From positions 62,001-126,000 of the forward strand of contig NZ_JABWSY010000007.1 in NCBI RefSeq assembly GCF_013396335.1: 64,000 nt of DNA, given 5' to 3'. The notes beneath the pieces are model-generated. The model had not been told where the DNA came from and did no database searches. It worked only from the letters and a program-made list of their open reading frames with translations. The translations under genes and the position numbers were made by a program. This document shows positions 9,169-17,997 of the stretch, piece by piece (positions within the stretch are counted from its first letter, which is position 1; each line of letters starts with the position of its first letter). The stretch comes from Bacillus sp. EB106-08-02-XG196 (GTDB taxonomy: Bacteria > Bacillota > Bacilli > Bacillales > Cytobacillaceae).

Positions 9169-9723
9169 TTATTTTTTCTCAAGGCTGAAGTTATTTTCTT
9201 TTTGTTTTTTACAAATATAATAGCCCTTCTTTGGTTCCACATAGAAAAATATCGGAAATCTTAGATTTTTAGAAATGGTTTCTTGAAGCTCAATAGCCTT
9301 ATGACGTCTAGTGTTAAAGGCTCTTTCTGTCATATCAATTAAGATTGTGTGACCATAACTCGTTAATACTTCTGTCTGATTGACTCCAACACGCTTGGTT
9401 GTTTTCACATGAATAAGTGAAAACCAAATGCAGTTAGGGCACTTCATATTCTTTGTTGGAAACAATAAGATGCCCATTTGCGGATTGACACTAATAGGGT
9501 GCATCCTCATTGGTGAAAGTAAGTATTTAGAACTACGTCTTGCTCCTAGGAAATCCGAGCCCATATGTAATAATGTTTCCTCGATTACTGCTGTTGGTGT
9601 CTTTTTTACGAGGAAGGTTTCTTCCCCTTCGATTACTCTTGACCATAATTCTCCTCTATCACTGAACTCACCTGTAACTAGAACCGTCTTTTCATTAAGT
9701 AAATGCTTATCTCTAACATCCAT
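9169..9723 (-). CDS. comK: ComK competence transcription factor homologue
   Basis: 184 residues. The central block follows ComK: MGSDFLGARRSSKYLLSP, then HPISVNPQMGILLFPT, CPNCIWFSLIHVK and a later AFNTRRHKAIELQ segment. ComK activates late competence and DNA-uptake genes and its own promoter in B. subtilis. ATG 9723 has a weak GAGGG ribosome binding site. It stands alone with an unusually structured upstream region (see the inverted repeat and hairpin at 9775-9853). Many non-competent Bacillaceae carry comK, so transformability cannot be inferred. Confidence 0.85.
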   Translation of the reverse strand: MDVRDKHLLNEKTVLVTGEFSDRGELWSRVIEGEETFLVKKTPTAVIEETLLHMGSDFLGARRSSKYLLSPMRMHPISVNPQMGILLFPTKNMKCPNCIWFSLIHVKTTKRVGVNQTEVLTSYGHTILIDMTERAFNTRRHKAIELQETISKNLRFPIFFYVEPKKGYYICKKQKENNFSLEKK

Positions 9724-9774
9724 AAATTAGTTACCCTCTTCTCTAATTGTGGTTATTGATTTTTTTTAGAATAA

Positions 9775-9803
9775 GAGTATACTAACGATAAAGTTGTATA
9801 CTC
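9775..9803. promoter_or_regulatory. Perfect 8-bp inverted repeat upstream of comK
   Basis: GAGTATAC at 9775-9782 and GTATACTC at 9796-9803, separated by 13 bp, lie 52-80 bp upstream of the comK start. Both arms contain the palindrome GTATAC. The spacing centre-to-centre is 21 bp, two helical turns, which suits a dimeric or paired-dimer DNA-binding protein. It does not match the ComK box AAAA-N5-TTTT. Confidence 0.45.
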
Positions 9804-9813
9804 AACTAGCTTT

Positions 9814-9853
9814 GCCCTTGGGTATCGTTCCGGGAAGATCATTACCCGAGGGT
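9814..9853. other. Hairpin in the comK upstream region
   Basis: CCCTTGGGTA (9815-9824) pairs with TACCCGAGGG (9843-9852) through ten positions with one G-T, leaving an 18-nt loop that itself contains TTCC-GGGAA. There is no T-run, so it is not an ordinary intrinsic terminator on either strand. The rest of the 574-bp gene-free stretch 9724-10297 is AT-rich and shows only the tandem repeats at 10212-10300. Confidence 0.4.
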
Positions 9854-10211
9854 GATTCTTTTGTACACCGCTTACATCATACATTTCCACAAAATCCCTC
9901 CTCAAAATAAGTATATTTTACTAGTTTATATATGTAAATCTATTATAGAATAATTATTTTTATGTCTTTTATGCCTGCACTCCTATGATTGTTACCACAT
10001 ATTGACGTGCGTTTGTTTTATAAGTATAATGATTGATTCTTTATTAACAACTACTCAATTTCTCAGTATGACGTGGCTCTACAATTAATTTAATCACGTA
10101 TATTTTAACTTTTCTCTCGTTTTAGATCTTCCTGAACACCTTTCAAAATGGCTTTATCGCGTGTTAACTGAAAATTCATTTATACACAAAAAATACTTAT
10201 TTACTGTTTAT

Positions 10212-10300
10212 CTGAAATAATCTTACACTTTAGCTGAAATAATCTTACACTTTAGCTGAAATAATCTTACCCTATTGATAGAGTAAGATTATTTCAGCTA
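10212..10300 (-). repeat. Tandem 22-bp repeats plus 18-bp-stem terminator-like fold-back
   Basis: The unit CTGAAATAATCTTACACTTTAG occurs at 10212-10233 and 10234-10255, and its first 15 bases recur at 10256-10270. The last copy forms a perfect 18-bp stem with the inverted copy at 10283-10300 around a 12-nt loop. The inverted copy supplies the TAG stop of the GGCT gene. It probably acts as transcription terminator for that gene, but the two additional direct copies are unusual: any of the three could pair with the single inverted arm. Confidence 0.7.
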
Positions 10301-11155
10301 CTTTAGTTTACATAATAATTTTATGTGTTCCTTCAATTCTTCAAAATAAGATTCACTTAAATATCCAGTGCCGCCGCGAATGATTTCCTCAGAATAATGG
10401 ACCGGTGGTGCTGTTTCTGCCTCCTTATTAACCACGATAAAGGTCAATACATCATTATATAAAGTTCCATTTATGGTGAGATCAACGAAAGCCGGCCGGT
10501 AAAGACGTGACCCTACCCCTTCTCTACTATAAAGATAGGAAACACAATTTACTGGAATCTCATACACCTTGCCTTCAACGATTCCACCTTCCTCTACAAT
10601 GTCAGCTCGACCGCCATCATGCATATTTACAGAATAGCGTAATGTATAGCCATGTAGAATGCCGGTGCCTGTCACCTTTTGAAAATAGTGATCAACCTGT
10701 GCCTTTTTAAAACGTGCGTCATCCATGCAGCTTCCATAGGCAAAATAAAGGATTGAGTCTTGATTGAGGAAGTGATGCTCCTTCCAATCACCAGAGTTAA
10801 TGGGAGTTTTCAACATATGCTCGTTGTGGTCTGCAATGATGTACACATATGCTTGGGATTTCCCCCTGTCAGAAGTGATAACCTTCTTCCTACGATTATA
10901 TAAATTATCCATACAATCAGCACTGTACCCTTCCAACTCATCCAACCTCCGCAGCTGTTCCTCTGTAACAAAGTACAATTCTCCATAAACCACATCATTG
11001 CTTGATTGTTGTAAGGCTGGATAGCCAAAACCAGTATCAAATAACTTCCCTTCCGTCCATGCCTGCTCAGCAACAAGCTCCGCTTCCTTCAACAAATAAT
11101 GATTCCGTTCATGCTTCCTCAACGTTCCATAAACAAAAACAGAATATTGCTCCAT
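10298..11155 (-). CDS. ykqA: Two-domain gamma-glutamylcyclotransferase-like protein (YkqA-like)
   Basis: 285 residues from ATG 11155 (AAGGAAG ribosome binding site; GTG 11164 is too close to it). Two GGCT/AIG2-like domains in tandem: the first begins SVFVYGTLRKHERNH, the second ILYFAYGSCMDDARF, each carrying the YGT/YGS loop of the family; VYGELYFVTEEQLRRLDELEGY supplies the catalytic Glu region of domain one. Family members release 5-oxoproline from gamma-glutamyl peptides or amines, but the substrate of YkqA-type proteins is not known. The stop codon lies inside the repeat hairpin at 10283-10300. Confidence 0.8.
   Translation of the reverse strand: MEQYSVFVYGTLRKHERNHYLLKEAELVAEQAWTEGKLFDTGFGYPALQQSSNDVVYGELYFVTEEQLRRLDELEGYSADCMDNLYNRRKKVITSDRGKSQAYVYIIADHNEHMLKTPINSGDWKEHHFLNQDSILYFAYGSCMDDARFKKAQVDHYFQKVTGTGILHGYTLRYSVNMHDGGRADIVEEGGIVEGKVYEIPVNCVSYLYSREGVGSRLYRPAFVDLTINGTLYNDVLTFIVVNKEAETAPPVHYSEEIIRGGTGYLSESYFEELKEHIKLLCKLK
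10664..10676. repeat. Dispersed 13-bp repeat inside the ykqA-like gene
   Basis: GGTGCCTGTCACC, encoding part of KVTGTG in the minus-strand gene. Same 13-mer as at 14285, 23498, 34908 (inverse) and 43390 (inverse). Confidence 0.6.
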
Positions 11156-11237
11156 AATAGCCACTTCCTTCTATCTAAGATTAAGAATAATATCATTATC
11201 ACATATCGACAATGACAACATTGTCATTTTTTTGTCA

Positions 11238-11279
11238 AGGTGACACCTAAAATGTGTTCACCGGCCGTGGACACTGTCC
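11238..11279. repeat. Degenerate dispersed repeat: AGGTGACACCT and GGACACTGTCC
   Basis: Two 11-bp imperfect palindromes, AGGTGACACCT (11238-11248) and GGACACTGTCC (11269-11279), 31 bp apart start to start. The same two motif types (GGTGAC/GTCACC and GGACA/TGTCC) recur near 23461-23510 and 34867-34960, suggesting a family of small intergenic elements. No gene is visible here. Confidence 0.4.
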
Positions 11280-11299
11280 TCCGCAGGCGGACAATCGGA

Positions 11300-11346
11300 C
11301 CAGAAAAGTCCTCATCACACTGAAGGGGTGATGAGGACTTTTCTGG
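11300..11346. terminator. Strong 19-bp hairpin between MATE and ykqA-like genes
   Basis: Perfect 19-bp inverted repeat (11300-11318 with 11328-11346) around a 9-nt loop; its arms contain AAAAG and CTTTT, so it may terminate on the minus strand after the MATE gene. Confidence 0.7.
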
Positions 11347-11375
11347 AGGTTACTGTTGTATTATATTGTAAATGA

Positions 11376-12746
11376 TTATACGGCTTCTAGTTTATGTGTG
11401 TCTATGAATTTTCGTTTTTGAATGTAGATGAGTCTCCATGATAAGGCGATTCCTGCGGCCAATAGACCTACAGTAAGTCCCAGCCAATATCCGGTTGCTC
11501 CTAGATTTGTAAAGTTCGCTAGTCCATATCCAACTGGCAGACAAATTAGCCAGTATGCAATTAAGGTCATGATAAAAGCAAGGTTTACATCTTTATAGCC
11601 CCGTAATGCTGCCTGTGCTGTGGCTTGAATGGCATCACTGATTTGGAAGAACAACGCAAAGATCAAAAAGTGTGCCGTTAAGTTGATGACTTCTGCTTCA
11701 TTAGAGTAAAATCCAGCAACTTGATAGCGGAAAAGTACCACTAATACACCGGTAATAAGAGCAATTAATATAGCCAAATAGATTCCAAGCCAGCTATAGG
11801 TTTTCGCGTCCTTATACCTTCGGGCTCCTACTTCATACCCCACAAGGACCGTTTGTGCCATCGAAATGCTAATCGGAATCATATAGAGAAAAGAAACAAT
11901 ATTCAATGCGGATTGATAGGCCGCGATTGTCGTCACGTTAAATTTACTTAATAGAATGGTCACGACAGCAAACATACTTGTTTCAAAGAACGTTGATAAT
12001 CCCATTGGGACACCAATTTTCAATATTTCCTTACACTCAGTCAATGAGAACTTTTTCAGATTCTGGAAAACATAAAAGCCTGAAAAAGGTTCCTGCTTTT
12101 TTACTATAAACAAAGTCATTCCTGTTATTACCCAATAAGTGATGGAGGTAGCGTAACCAGCACCTGCCCCGCCTAGTTCCGGGAATCCCCAATGTCCAAA
12201 GATTAACACATAGTTCAAAAAGAAATTAATGGGTAAAGACAGGAGCAGGATGTACATGACTACCCGTGTTTTTCCTAATGAATAGATAAAGGACCTAAGC
12301 ACGTTAAAGATAAATAGAGGAAGAATTCCAAAGCTTAGTCCTACTAGATAGTCAAAAGCTGTTTTCTGTACTTCTCTCGGTAGATTCATTTTAGCTAATA
12401 TTGGATTTAAAAAGAAAATTCCTAGTACAATCACCACAATAGCTATCATGAAGGACAGATAGAGACCATGCCTTACAACTGAAGCAACTTCCCTGCTTTT
12501 CTTTTCCCCAAAGCGCTGAGCTGCAATCGGCGAAACCGCAAGCAGTATTCCACTAATACCCATAAATATCGGACTCCAGATTGACGATCCAATCGCAACA
12601 GCGGCTAAATCGGAAGAATTGTATTTACCCGACATAATGGTGTTAAAGAAGACCATCGAAAACATTCCAAGCTGTGTGATTAAAATGGGAATTAACATGA
12701 CAAAAATTTGTTTTGTCTTTTCCTTTAACGTAAAAGTCTGATTCAT
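11376..12746 (-). CDS. MATE family multidrug/organic efflux transporter
   Basis: 456 residues from ATG 12746, which follows TAGGAG; an earlier in-frame ATG at 12779 lacks a ribosome binding site. Twelve hydrophobic helices in two homologous halves. Family features include QLGMFSMVFFNTIMSGKYNSSDLAAVAIGSSIW in helix one/two and YEVGARRYKDAK in the second half. MATE proteins export drugs or metabolites using Na+ or H+ gradients. It is divergent from an MFS gene, with 197 bp between the two starts. No substrate can be inferred. Confidence 0.88.
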   Translation of the reverse strand: MNQTFTLKEKTKQIFVMLIPILITQLGMFSMVFFNTIMSGKYNSSDLAAVAIGSSIWSPIFMGISGILLAVSPIAAQRFGEKKSREVASVVRHGLYLSFMIAIVVIVLGIFFLNPILAKMNLPREVQKTAFDYLVGLSFGILPLFIFNVLRSFIYSLGKTRVVMYILLLSLPINFFLNYVLIFGHWGFPELGGAGAGYATSITYWVITGMTLFIVKKQEPFSGFYVFQNLKKFSLTECKEILKIGVPMGLSTFFETSMFAVVTILLSKFNVTTIAAYQSALNIVSFLYMIPISISMAQTVLVGYEVGARRYKDAKTYSWLGIYLAILIALITGVLVVLFRYQVAGFYSNEAEVINLTAHFLIFALFFQISDAIQATAQAALRGYKDVNLAFIMTLIAYWLICLPVGYGLANFTNLGATGYWLGLTVGLLAAGIALSWRLIYIQKRKFIDTHKLEAV

Positions 12747-12943
12747 ATATATTACTCCTAGAAAAACTGACATATACAAGCCAAATATTCATTATACTTT
12801 ATTTTGGCTATATTTACATGAAAAATATTATGTATCACGAGGTTAATATTGTCGGTATTTTTTCAAAAGAATTATATAGAAATTTCGGATGCCGTAGTAT
12901 AATATTATCGTAATTGATTAATAGAGAAAACTGGTGAAGATTC

Positions 12944-14158
12944 GTGCGCACATTTAATGAAAAGATTAGTATTTATCATGGCATGGTTTCTACCATTGCC
13001 ATTAACCTTGCCGGGAACTTTTACCCCATCTTTGCTATCTCGATTCTTGGAGCATCCAATTATCAAGTTGGATTGATTAGTTCACTTCCTCCTTTCATTG
13101 CACTCCTGATGACAATTCCTGCAGCTATTCTCTTAAATCGTTTGGAGACGCAGAAAAAAACAGTTGCGATGGCAGTTTTATGGGCTCGACTATTATTTAT
13201 ACTCCTAATAGGAGTTGTTTATTTCTCCTCCACTTACCAAGCGTGGGCATTCTTGATCATTATCGCTTTCATGAATGTACCTGCAACAATATCTAACGTT
13301 GGCTGGCAAACATTAATTAGCGGTATGATAAAGGAAGAACGAAGAGGTGCTTTTTTTAGTGATCGTAACCGGCTATTAACCATTGCCGGCATGATTTCCA
13401 CACTAGTCATTGGGATTATTATGAAAAACCAAACCAATAATGCAACCGCATACCAGTGGTTATTTTTCGCAGCCTTACTTTTTGGCTTACTCGAAGTATT
13501 TTTCTTAATGAAACATAAAGAAACAGTCCGGCCCGTCCCCAATACAAAAAAATCATCGATGGACTGGTCTATTTTTAAAGATCATGGTTATAAATGGTTC
13601 CTGATTGCGGCACTCTGCTTTAATTTCACTTGGCAGATGTCATGGGGAATATTCAATATTTACCATGTCAGAATCGCAGAAGCGACCATCCTTTGGATTA
13701 GCATCTTTTCAGTAGCTTGTCAATTGGTTCAAATCTTTTCGTTCCCCTTGTGGAAGAAATGGGCAGAGGAAAAATCTAATACCCTCATGCTGGTGTGGGC
13801 TGCGCTAGGGATGGGACTTGTTCCCTTCTTAACGATTCTGTCTACTAACCTATTCTATTTAACAGGTGTTCAAGCACTATCCGGATTTTTTATTTCCGGG
13901 GTTGTGCTCTTATTGTTCAACCTTTTGTTGGAACAATCCCCTGCCGAAACGAGAACGTATTGTATCACAACCTATAATGTACTCTTATCATTTGTCGCCT
14001 TTATAGCCCCTCAGATTGGTATTATGCTGTTAGAAGGTTTAGGCATACAAAAATCAATGGAGTTAAATTCCATTATGAGGATAGGCAGTGCATTTGTATT
14101 TCTACTCATGTATTCTCGTACTCGAAAATTCACAAAAACAATGTTATTAAAAAGCTAG
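12944..14158 (+). CDS. MFS transporter
   Basis: 404 residues from GTG 12944, with GGTGAAG upstream. Eleven to twelve hydrophobic helices. Between helices 2 and 3 there is LLNRLETQKK in place of a strict DRxGRR motif, and KEERRGAFFSDRNRLLTIAGM follows helix 4. It most resembles the uncharacterised MFS proteins of Bacillaceae that have a central ATP-independent permease fold and no known substrate. It stands alone; the 165 bp upstream, shared with the divergent MATE gene, are AT-rich. Confidence 0.8.
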   Translation: MRTFNEKISIYHGMVSTIAINLAGNFYPIFAISILGASNYQVGLISSLPPFIALLMTIPAAILLNRLETQKKTVAMAVLWARLLFILLIGVVYFSSTYQAWAFLIIIAFMNVPATISNVGWQTLISGMIKEERRGAFFSDRNRLLTIAGMISTLVIGIIMKNQTNNATAYQWLFFAALLFGLLEVFFLMKHKETVRPVPNTKKSSMDWSIFKDHGYKWFLIAALCFNFTWQMSWGIFNIYHVRIAEATILWISIFSVACQLVQIFSFPLWKKWAEEKSNTLMLVWAALGMGLVPFLTILSTNLFYLTGVQALSGFFISGVVLLLFNLLLEQSPAETRTYCITTYNVLLSFVAFIAPQIGIMLLEGLGIQKSMELNSIMRIGSAFVFLLMYSRTRKFTKTMLLKS

Positions 14159-14255
14159 TAAACTTTTCTAGCAATTGGCATTTTCCGTATCACTAACTTG
14201 AAATACTAGTCCGAACAGTATCCAAAAACCGAAAACAAAAACATAAACAAGAAAA

Positions 14256-14284
14256 AATGTAATGGAATCTTCGTCCATTACATT
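14256..14284 (-). terminator. Intrinsic terminator of hisJ
   Basis: 11-bp stem (AATGTAATGGA, 14256-14266, with 14274-14284) and a 7-nt loop, followed on the minus strand by a T-run. Confidence 0.8.
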
Positions 14285-14297
14285 GGTGCCTGTCACC
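14285..14297. repeat. Dispersed 13-bp repeat
   Basis: GGTGCCTGTCACC directly next to the hisJ terminator. One of five exact copies in the window. Confidence 0.6.
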
Positions 14298-14311
14298 ATT
14301 TATTCACTTAT

Positions 14312-15133
14312 TCATATATTGACTGCATATCTCTTTTTCGCTTTAAAGTAAACCCATTCTTTGAAGCCTATTTCTTTGAGTCGAGCATGAACTTGTTCGA
14401 ATTCGTCCCCGACTCGGTGTGGGTCGTGGGCGTCGGAGCCGAAGGTGACTTTTACTCCGTGATGGAGTGCCATCTCTAAAATGTCATGGGCTGGATACCA
14501 GCCTCCAACGTATTTCGTTTTTCCTGAGGTGTTGATTTCGATAGCGATATCACATTCTGCAATGACCTTTAAGGTGTGCTCAACTGCTGCAGTTTGAATG
14601 TTTGAAAAGTCAGGATAATAGCCCTTCATTGCGTCAATATGGCCCAGTATCTGAAACATACCGCTGCGAGCAGATTGCTCAATTAAAGAATAATAGGTTT
14701 CTTTCGTTCGTATTTGTTCTTTGGAGCTAAGGCCCTCCCAGCGGTTCTTATTAAAAATGCTTACTCCATCCACTTGATGAACAGATCCAATTATATAATC
14801 AAAAGGATATCTGTCAAAATAAGGTCGATAGTTTTCTACCTGCTCAGGAAAGAAATCTGCTTCGATTCCTAAAAGGACATCAATTTTACCAGAATACTCT
14901 TTTTTTAACCTTAAGACTTCTTCAACATATTCCGGAAATTGACTGGCTGCCATCGTTATATGTGGAAAAGGATGATCTTCTTCACTCGAGAAATAAGGTG
15001 TATGATCGGATATCCCGATGACATTTAAGCCCATTTCAATACCGGATTCAATATAATCACGAATGCCTCCCCTGGCATGCCCGCACCGGTCATGATGTGT
15101 ATGTAAGTCAAATTTTACTCTTGTTTTGCTCAT
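14312..15133 (-). CDS. hisJ: Histidinol-phosphatase, PHP family
   Basis: 273 residues, the size of B. subtilis HisJ (YtvP). The PHP metal-binding motifs are present: FDLHTHHDRCGHARGG at the start, GISDHTP near residue 42, GIEADFF around 96, IIGSVHQVDG near 117, GHIDAMK near 165, and TFGSDAHDPHRVG near 235. It dephosphorylates histidinol phosphate in histidine synthesis. ATG 15133 has an AGAGGTG ribosome binding site. It is monocistronic, ending in its own terminator, and no other his genes are nearby. Confidence 0.88.
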   Translation of the reverse strand: MSKTRVKFDLHTHHDRCGHARGGIRDYIESGIEMGLNVIGISDHTPYFSSEEDHPFPHITMAASQFPEYVEEVLRLKKEYSGKIDVLLGIEADFFPEQVENYRPYFDRYPFDYIIGSVHQVDGVSIFNKNRWEGLSSKEQIRTKETYYSLIEQSARSGMFQILGHIDAMKGYYPDFSNIQTAAVEHTLKVIAECDIAIEINTSGKTKYVGGWYPAHDILEMALHHGVKVTFGSDAHDPHRVGDEFEQVHARLKEIGFKEWVYFKAKKRYAVNI

Positions 15134-15347
15134 TTACTCTTCACCTCTAACTCATATTTACCCATATTAAGGAACTTTCATTCTTTTCCTTTTCCTTTTC
15201 TTCTTATCATCTCACATTATAAATAATTGACTTCCCCTTAAACATTCAATTCTCGCAGCTAAAACTCCTTTTTATTCACCCCTTGTCCAATCCAAAAGAC
15301 AAGCTTTTTCATATATATAATTATTAAATAATAATGTGAGGTGTTTT

Positions 15348-15782
15348 ATGGAAAGTTGTGATTGTCGTGCAACCTTATCCGCTACAGCCGTACCAGTTGA
15401 AACCTTAATTAATCGTTTTCCCTCCAGCGGCATGATTACGGTATCTGCACGAATTTGTACTGTTAATTGTTCAGTCAAAAACAGTTATATTTCCATTCTT
15501 TATGGTGACCATCAAGATCAAAACAAAAGCTTTGTTTTTAAATCAGTGGTATCTGGGTTACCCACATGTGAACCTGTTTCCGGTGGCGGTATTGGTATGA
15601 TAGTGTCAGCTGAAGGAGAGGCCTCTGGAGTCCTCTTTAATGACAATGCAATACTATCCAACATACATTTTCTCCATGAAACTATTATTGGTAATGCCAT
15701 TTGTTCTATTTCATTAACAGCTAACGGGCAGACCTTTGAGGTGCCGGGATGTATCTTTGGTCATGCTGAAAAACTAAATTGA
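15348..15782 (+). CDS. Unrecognised beta-rich protein with Cys-containing N-terminus
   Basis: 144 residues from ATG 15348, preceded by GAGGTG; the GTG at 15336 is inside that site. It starts MESCDCRATLSATAVP and has six further Cys residues or so spread through the chain, no signal peptide and no transmembrane helix. Predicted character is mainly beta-strand, with a Gly-rich turn SGGGIGM. I do not recognise a family. The Cys content and isolated position with its own terminator would be compatible with a spore surface protein, but nothing in the sequence proves this. Confidence 0.6.
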   Translation: MESCDCRATLSATAVPVETLINRFPSSGMITVSARICTVNCSVKNSYISILYGDHQDQNKSFVFKSVVSGLPTCEPVSGGGIGMIVSAEGEASGVLFNDNAILSNIHFLHETIIGNAICSISLTANGQTFEVPGCIFGHAEKLN

Positions 15783-15810
15783 GCAGCTCCCGTATCGGAG
15801 CTGCTCTTTT
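15781..15810 (+). terminator. Intrinsic terminator after 15348-15782 gene
   Basis: GAGCAGCTCC (15781-15790) pairs with GGAGCTGCTC (15797-15806) around a 6-nt loop and is followed by TTTT. Confidence 0.85.
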
Positions 15811-15811
15811 A

Positions 15812-17638
15812 TCATTTTTTTAAATGATATGGCACGGTTGTGATGATAACGTTTCTTTTATATAGCAGGTATGCTTTAATTAGTAAGCTTGATTGATTAT
15901 GCAGGATGTTATGCCAGCCTTTTTTAGGTATGAATTGTGGAATGATGACCGTGACCCTGTAGTTCGCTTCACTAGCTTTATGCTGTACCGTATCAACAAA
16001 TTTAGTCAATGGCTGTATGATACTCCTGTAATGCGAGTGCAGGGTTACGAGCCTAATATCAGGCTGCCACTTATTCCATTTTTCTTCGAATTTCTTCTCA
16101 TCATCTCGTTCAATGGAAACATAGACGGCGAGCACTTGATCCGCTCCTAGAGATTTTGCGTAATTAAGTGAATTTTCTACCACTAGTGTAATTCCTGCTA
16201 CAGGAACAATAATTACGTTCCCTTTGATTGGAATTGCAGGTTCGTCGGCATTTATTCTTAGTTGTTCACCCATGGCCTCATAATGCTTTCTAATTCGGTA
16301 AAAAACGATAACAATGACGGGCAAAAATACCAATACCGGCCAAACCTGGGCGAACTTAGTTAAAAAGAACATAATGGTAACAATAAAGCAAATCACTGCA
16401 CCTAAGGTATTAATAAATAGCTTAGCCTTCCAGCCCTGAGGCTTTTCACGAAGCCATTTTAACATCATTCCCGTCTGTGACAACGTAAAAGGAATGAATA
16501 CTCCAACCGCATATAGTGGTATTAAGTGCTCAGTTTGACCTTTAAAAAATATAATTAAGAGGATGGAAGCTAAACCTAGGACTAAAATTCCATTTGAATA
16601 TCCTAACCGGTCTCCTCTTATTTTGAACATTCTTGGGATAAACTTATCGTTTGCTAAATTTACTGCCAGCAAAGGAAAAGCTGTATACCCTGTGTTGGCG
16701 GCAAGTATTAAAATCAAAGCCGTAGTCCCTTGAATAAAGAAATACATAAAATTCCGCCCAAATGTTTGCTCTGCAATTTGTGAGACTACTGTAACCGTTT
16801 CATTTGGCCTAATTCCATAATAATAAGCTAAAAATACAATTCCAGAAAATAATACAGCAAGTAATCCGCCCATTGCTGCTAATGTTTTTGCAGCGTTATT
16901 TGGGGCTGGATCTTTAAAGTTCGGAATTGCATTCGAAATCGCCTCAACTCCTGTAAGTGCTGAACTTCCTGAAGCGAAAGCCCTCAAAAGCAGAAATAAA
17001 GAAATCCCAGCAATAGGTGTACCAACAGGTGTATGCAATTCCGCTGGAACCTGACCTGTTACGATATTGTACATACCTACACCAATCAAAATGAATAAAG
17101 CGAGGACGAATAAATATACAGGATATGCTAAAATAGAAGCAGACTCTGTTACACCCCTTAAGTTTAATGTTGTAATAAATAACACAAAGACAATCGCTAT
17201 ACCCACATTATGGTCGTGTAGTGCTGGAAAGGCTGATGTTATGGCATCCGTTCCAGCTGAAACACTAACTGCTACCGTTAAAATATAGTCAACAAGTAGT
17301 GAACCTCCCGATATCAGCCCATAATTCACACCCAAATTTTCCTTTGATACTACATAGGCTCCTCCGCCATGAGGGTAGGCAAAAATAATTTGTCGATAGG
17401 ATAAAATTAACGCCAATAATAAGATTAAAACCCCGATTGCGATTGGAATGGAATACCAAAAGGCAGCCGCACTAATAGTCACCAACACAATCAGGATTTG
17501 TTCCGGTCCATACGCAACCGATGATAAAGCGTCAGAGGAAAGAATTGCCAACGCTTTTGTTTTATTGAGCTTTTGTTCCCCTAATTCTGTTGACTTTAAA
17601 GGTCTGCCGATTAAAAATCTTTTGACTGAAGAAACCAC
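15812..17638 (-). CDS. kimA: High-affinity potassium importer KimA
   Basis: 608 residues from GTG 17638, which has GGGAG at 8 nt spacing; the GTG at 17647 sits on that site. The N-terminus SVKRFLIGRPLKSTELGEQKL and the LSSDALSSVAYGPEQILI motif match B. subtilis KimA (YdaO), as does the full length with a cytoplasmic C-terminal domain ending PQFIPKKGWHNILHNQSS and VPYHLKK. KimA is an H+/K+ symporter of the KUP/APC type and is inhibited by c-di-AMP. A c-di-AMP riboswitch precedes it (17780-17915), which supports the identity. Confidence 0.95.
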   Translation of the reverse strand: MVSSVKRFLIGRPLKSTELGEQKLNKTKALAILSSDALSSVAYGPEQILIVLVTISAAAFWYSIPIAIGVLILLLALILSYRQIIFAYPHGGGAYVVSKENLGVNYGLISGGSLLVDYILTVAVSVSAGTDAITSAFPALHDHNVGIAIVFVLFITTLNLRGVTESASILAYPVYLFVLALFILIGVGMYNIVTGQVPAELHTPVGTPIAGISLFLLLRAFASGSSALTGVEAISNAIPNFKDPAPNNAAKTLAAMGGLLAVLFSGIVFLAYYYGIRPNETVTVVSQIAEQTFGRNFMYFFIQGTTALILILAANTGYTAFPLLAVNLANDKFIPRMFKIRGDRLGYSNGILVLGLASILLIIFFKGQTEHLIPLYAVGVFIPFTLSQTGMMLKWLREKPQGWKAKLFINTLGAVICFIVTIMFFLTKFAQVWPVLVFLPVIVIVFYRIRKHYEAMGEQLRINADEPAIPIKGNVIIVPVAGITLVVENSLNYAKSLGADQVLAVYVSIERDDEKKFEEKWNKWQPDIRLVTLHSHYRSIIQPLTKFVDTVQHKASEANYRVTVIIPQFIPKKGWHNILHNQSSLLIKAYLLYKRNVIITTVPYHLKK

Positions 17639-17708
17639 TTTTTCCACTCCCGAGAAACTATAAATTGTGAAAAACTTTCTATTACCTTACTAAATTGTCA
17701 AAAATGCA

Positions 17709-17752
17709 CAAAAAAATGCCTACAAGTCAAAGTAAATAGACCTGTAGACATG
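17709..17752 (-). terminator. Riboswitch expression-platform terminator of kimA
   Basis: On the minus strand TGTCTACAGGTC pairs with GACTTGTAGGCA (G-U pairs allowed) and is followed by TTTTTTT. It lies between the aptamer and the kimA start, as expected for ligand-induced termination. Confidence 0.85.
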
Positions 17753-17779
17753 TATGCTCTGTCAACAAGCTCCACCTTC

Positions 17780-17915
17780 CTTCTCATTAACGCTTACGAG
17801 GTTAGCTGTCGGATTCGGGCCATTGAGTAGCCCTACCTATTAAAGGATTCACCCCTTGGATATACTATCCATATGAATGGTTCCCCCGCACCAATTGGTC
17901 TCAGCGATTTAGAAA
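17780..17915 (-). promoter_or_regulatory. c-di-AMP riboswitch (ydaO/yuaA class)
   Basis: Read on the minus strand the leader contains GGGGGAACC, GGGGTGAATCC, a GGGC-loop segment, and the highly conserved block CCGAATCCGACAGCTAACC followed by CGTAAGCG. These are the core elements of the ydaO aptamer, which binds two c-di-AMP molecules and turns off K+ uptake genes. It precedes kimA and its terminator. Confidence 0.95.
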
Positions 17916-17997
17916 TATGAAACTGTGATTATCATACTCCTGTGTTTATCAAATGTAAATTAAAATTTTTAAAATAAAAATATGATTGGAGAAATTT

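Noticed and set aside
10212..10300. Possible CRISPR array
   Set aside because: Units are directly adjacent with no spacers, and there are only two full copies plus a hairpin arm; no cas genes nearby.
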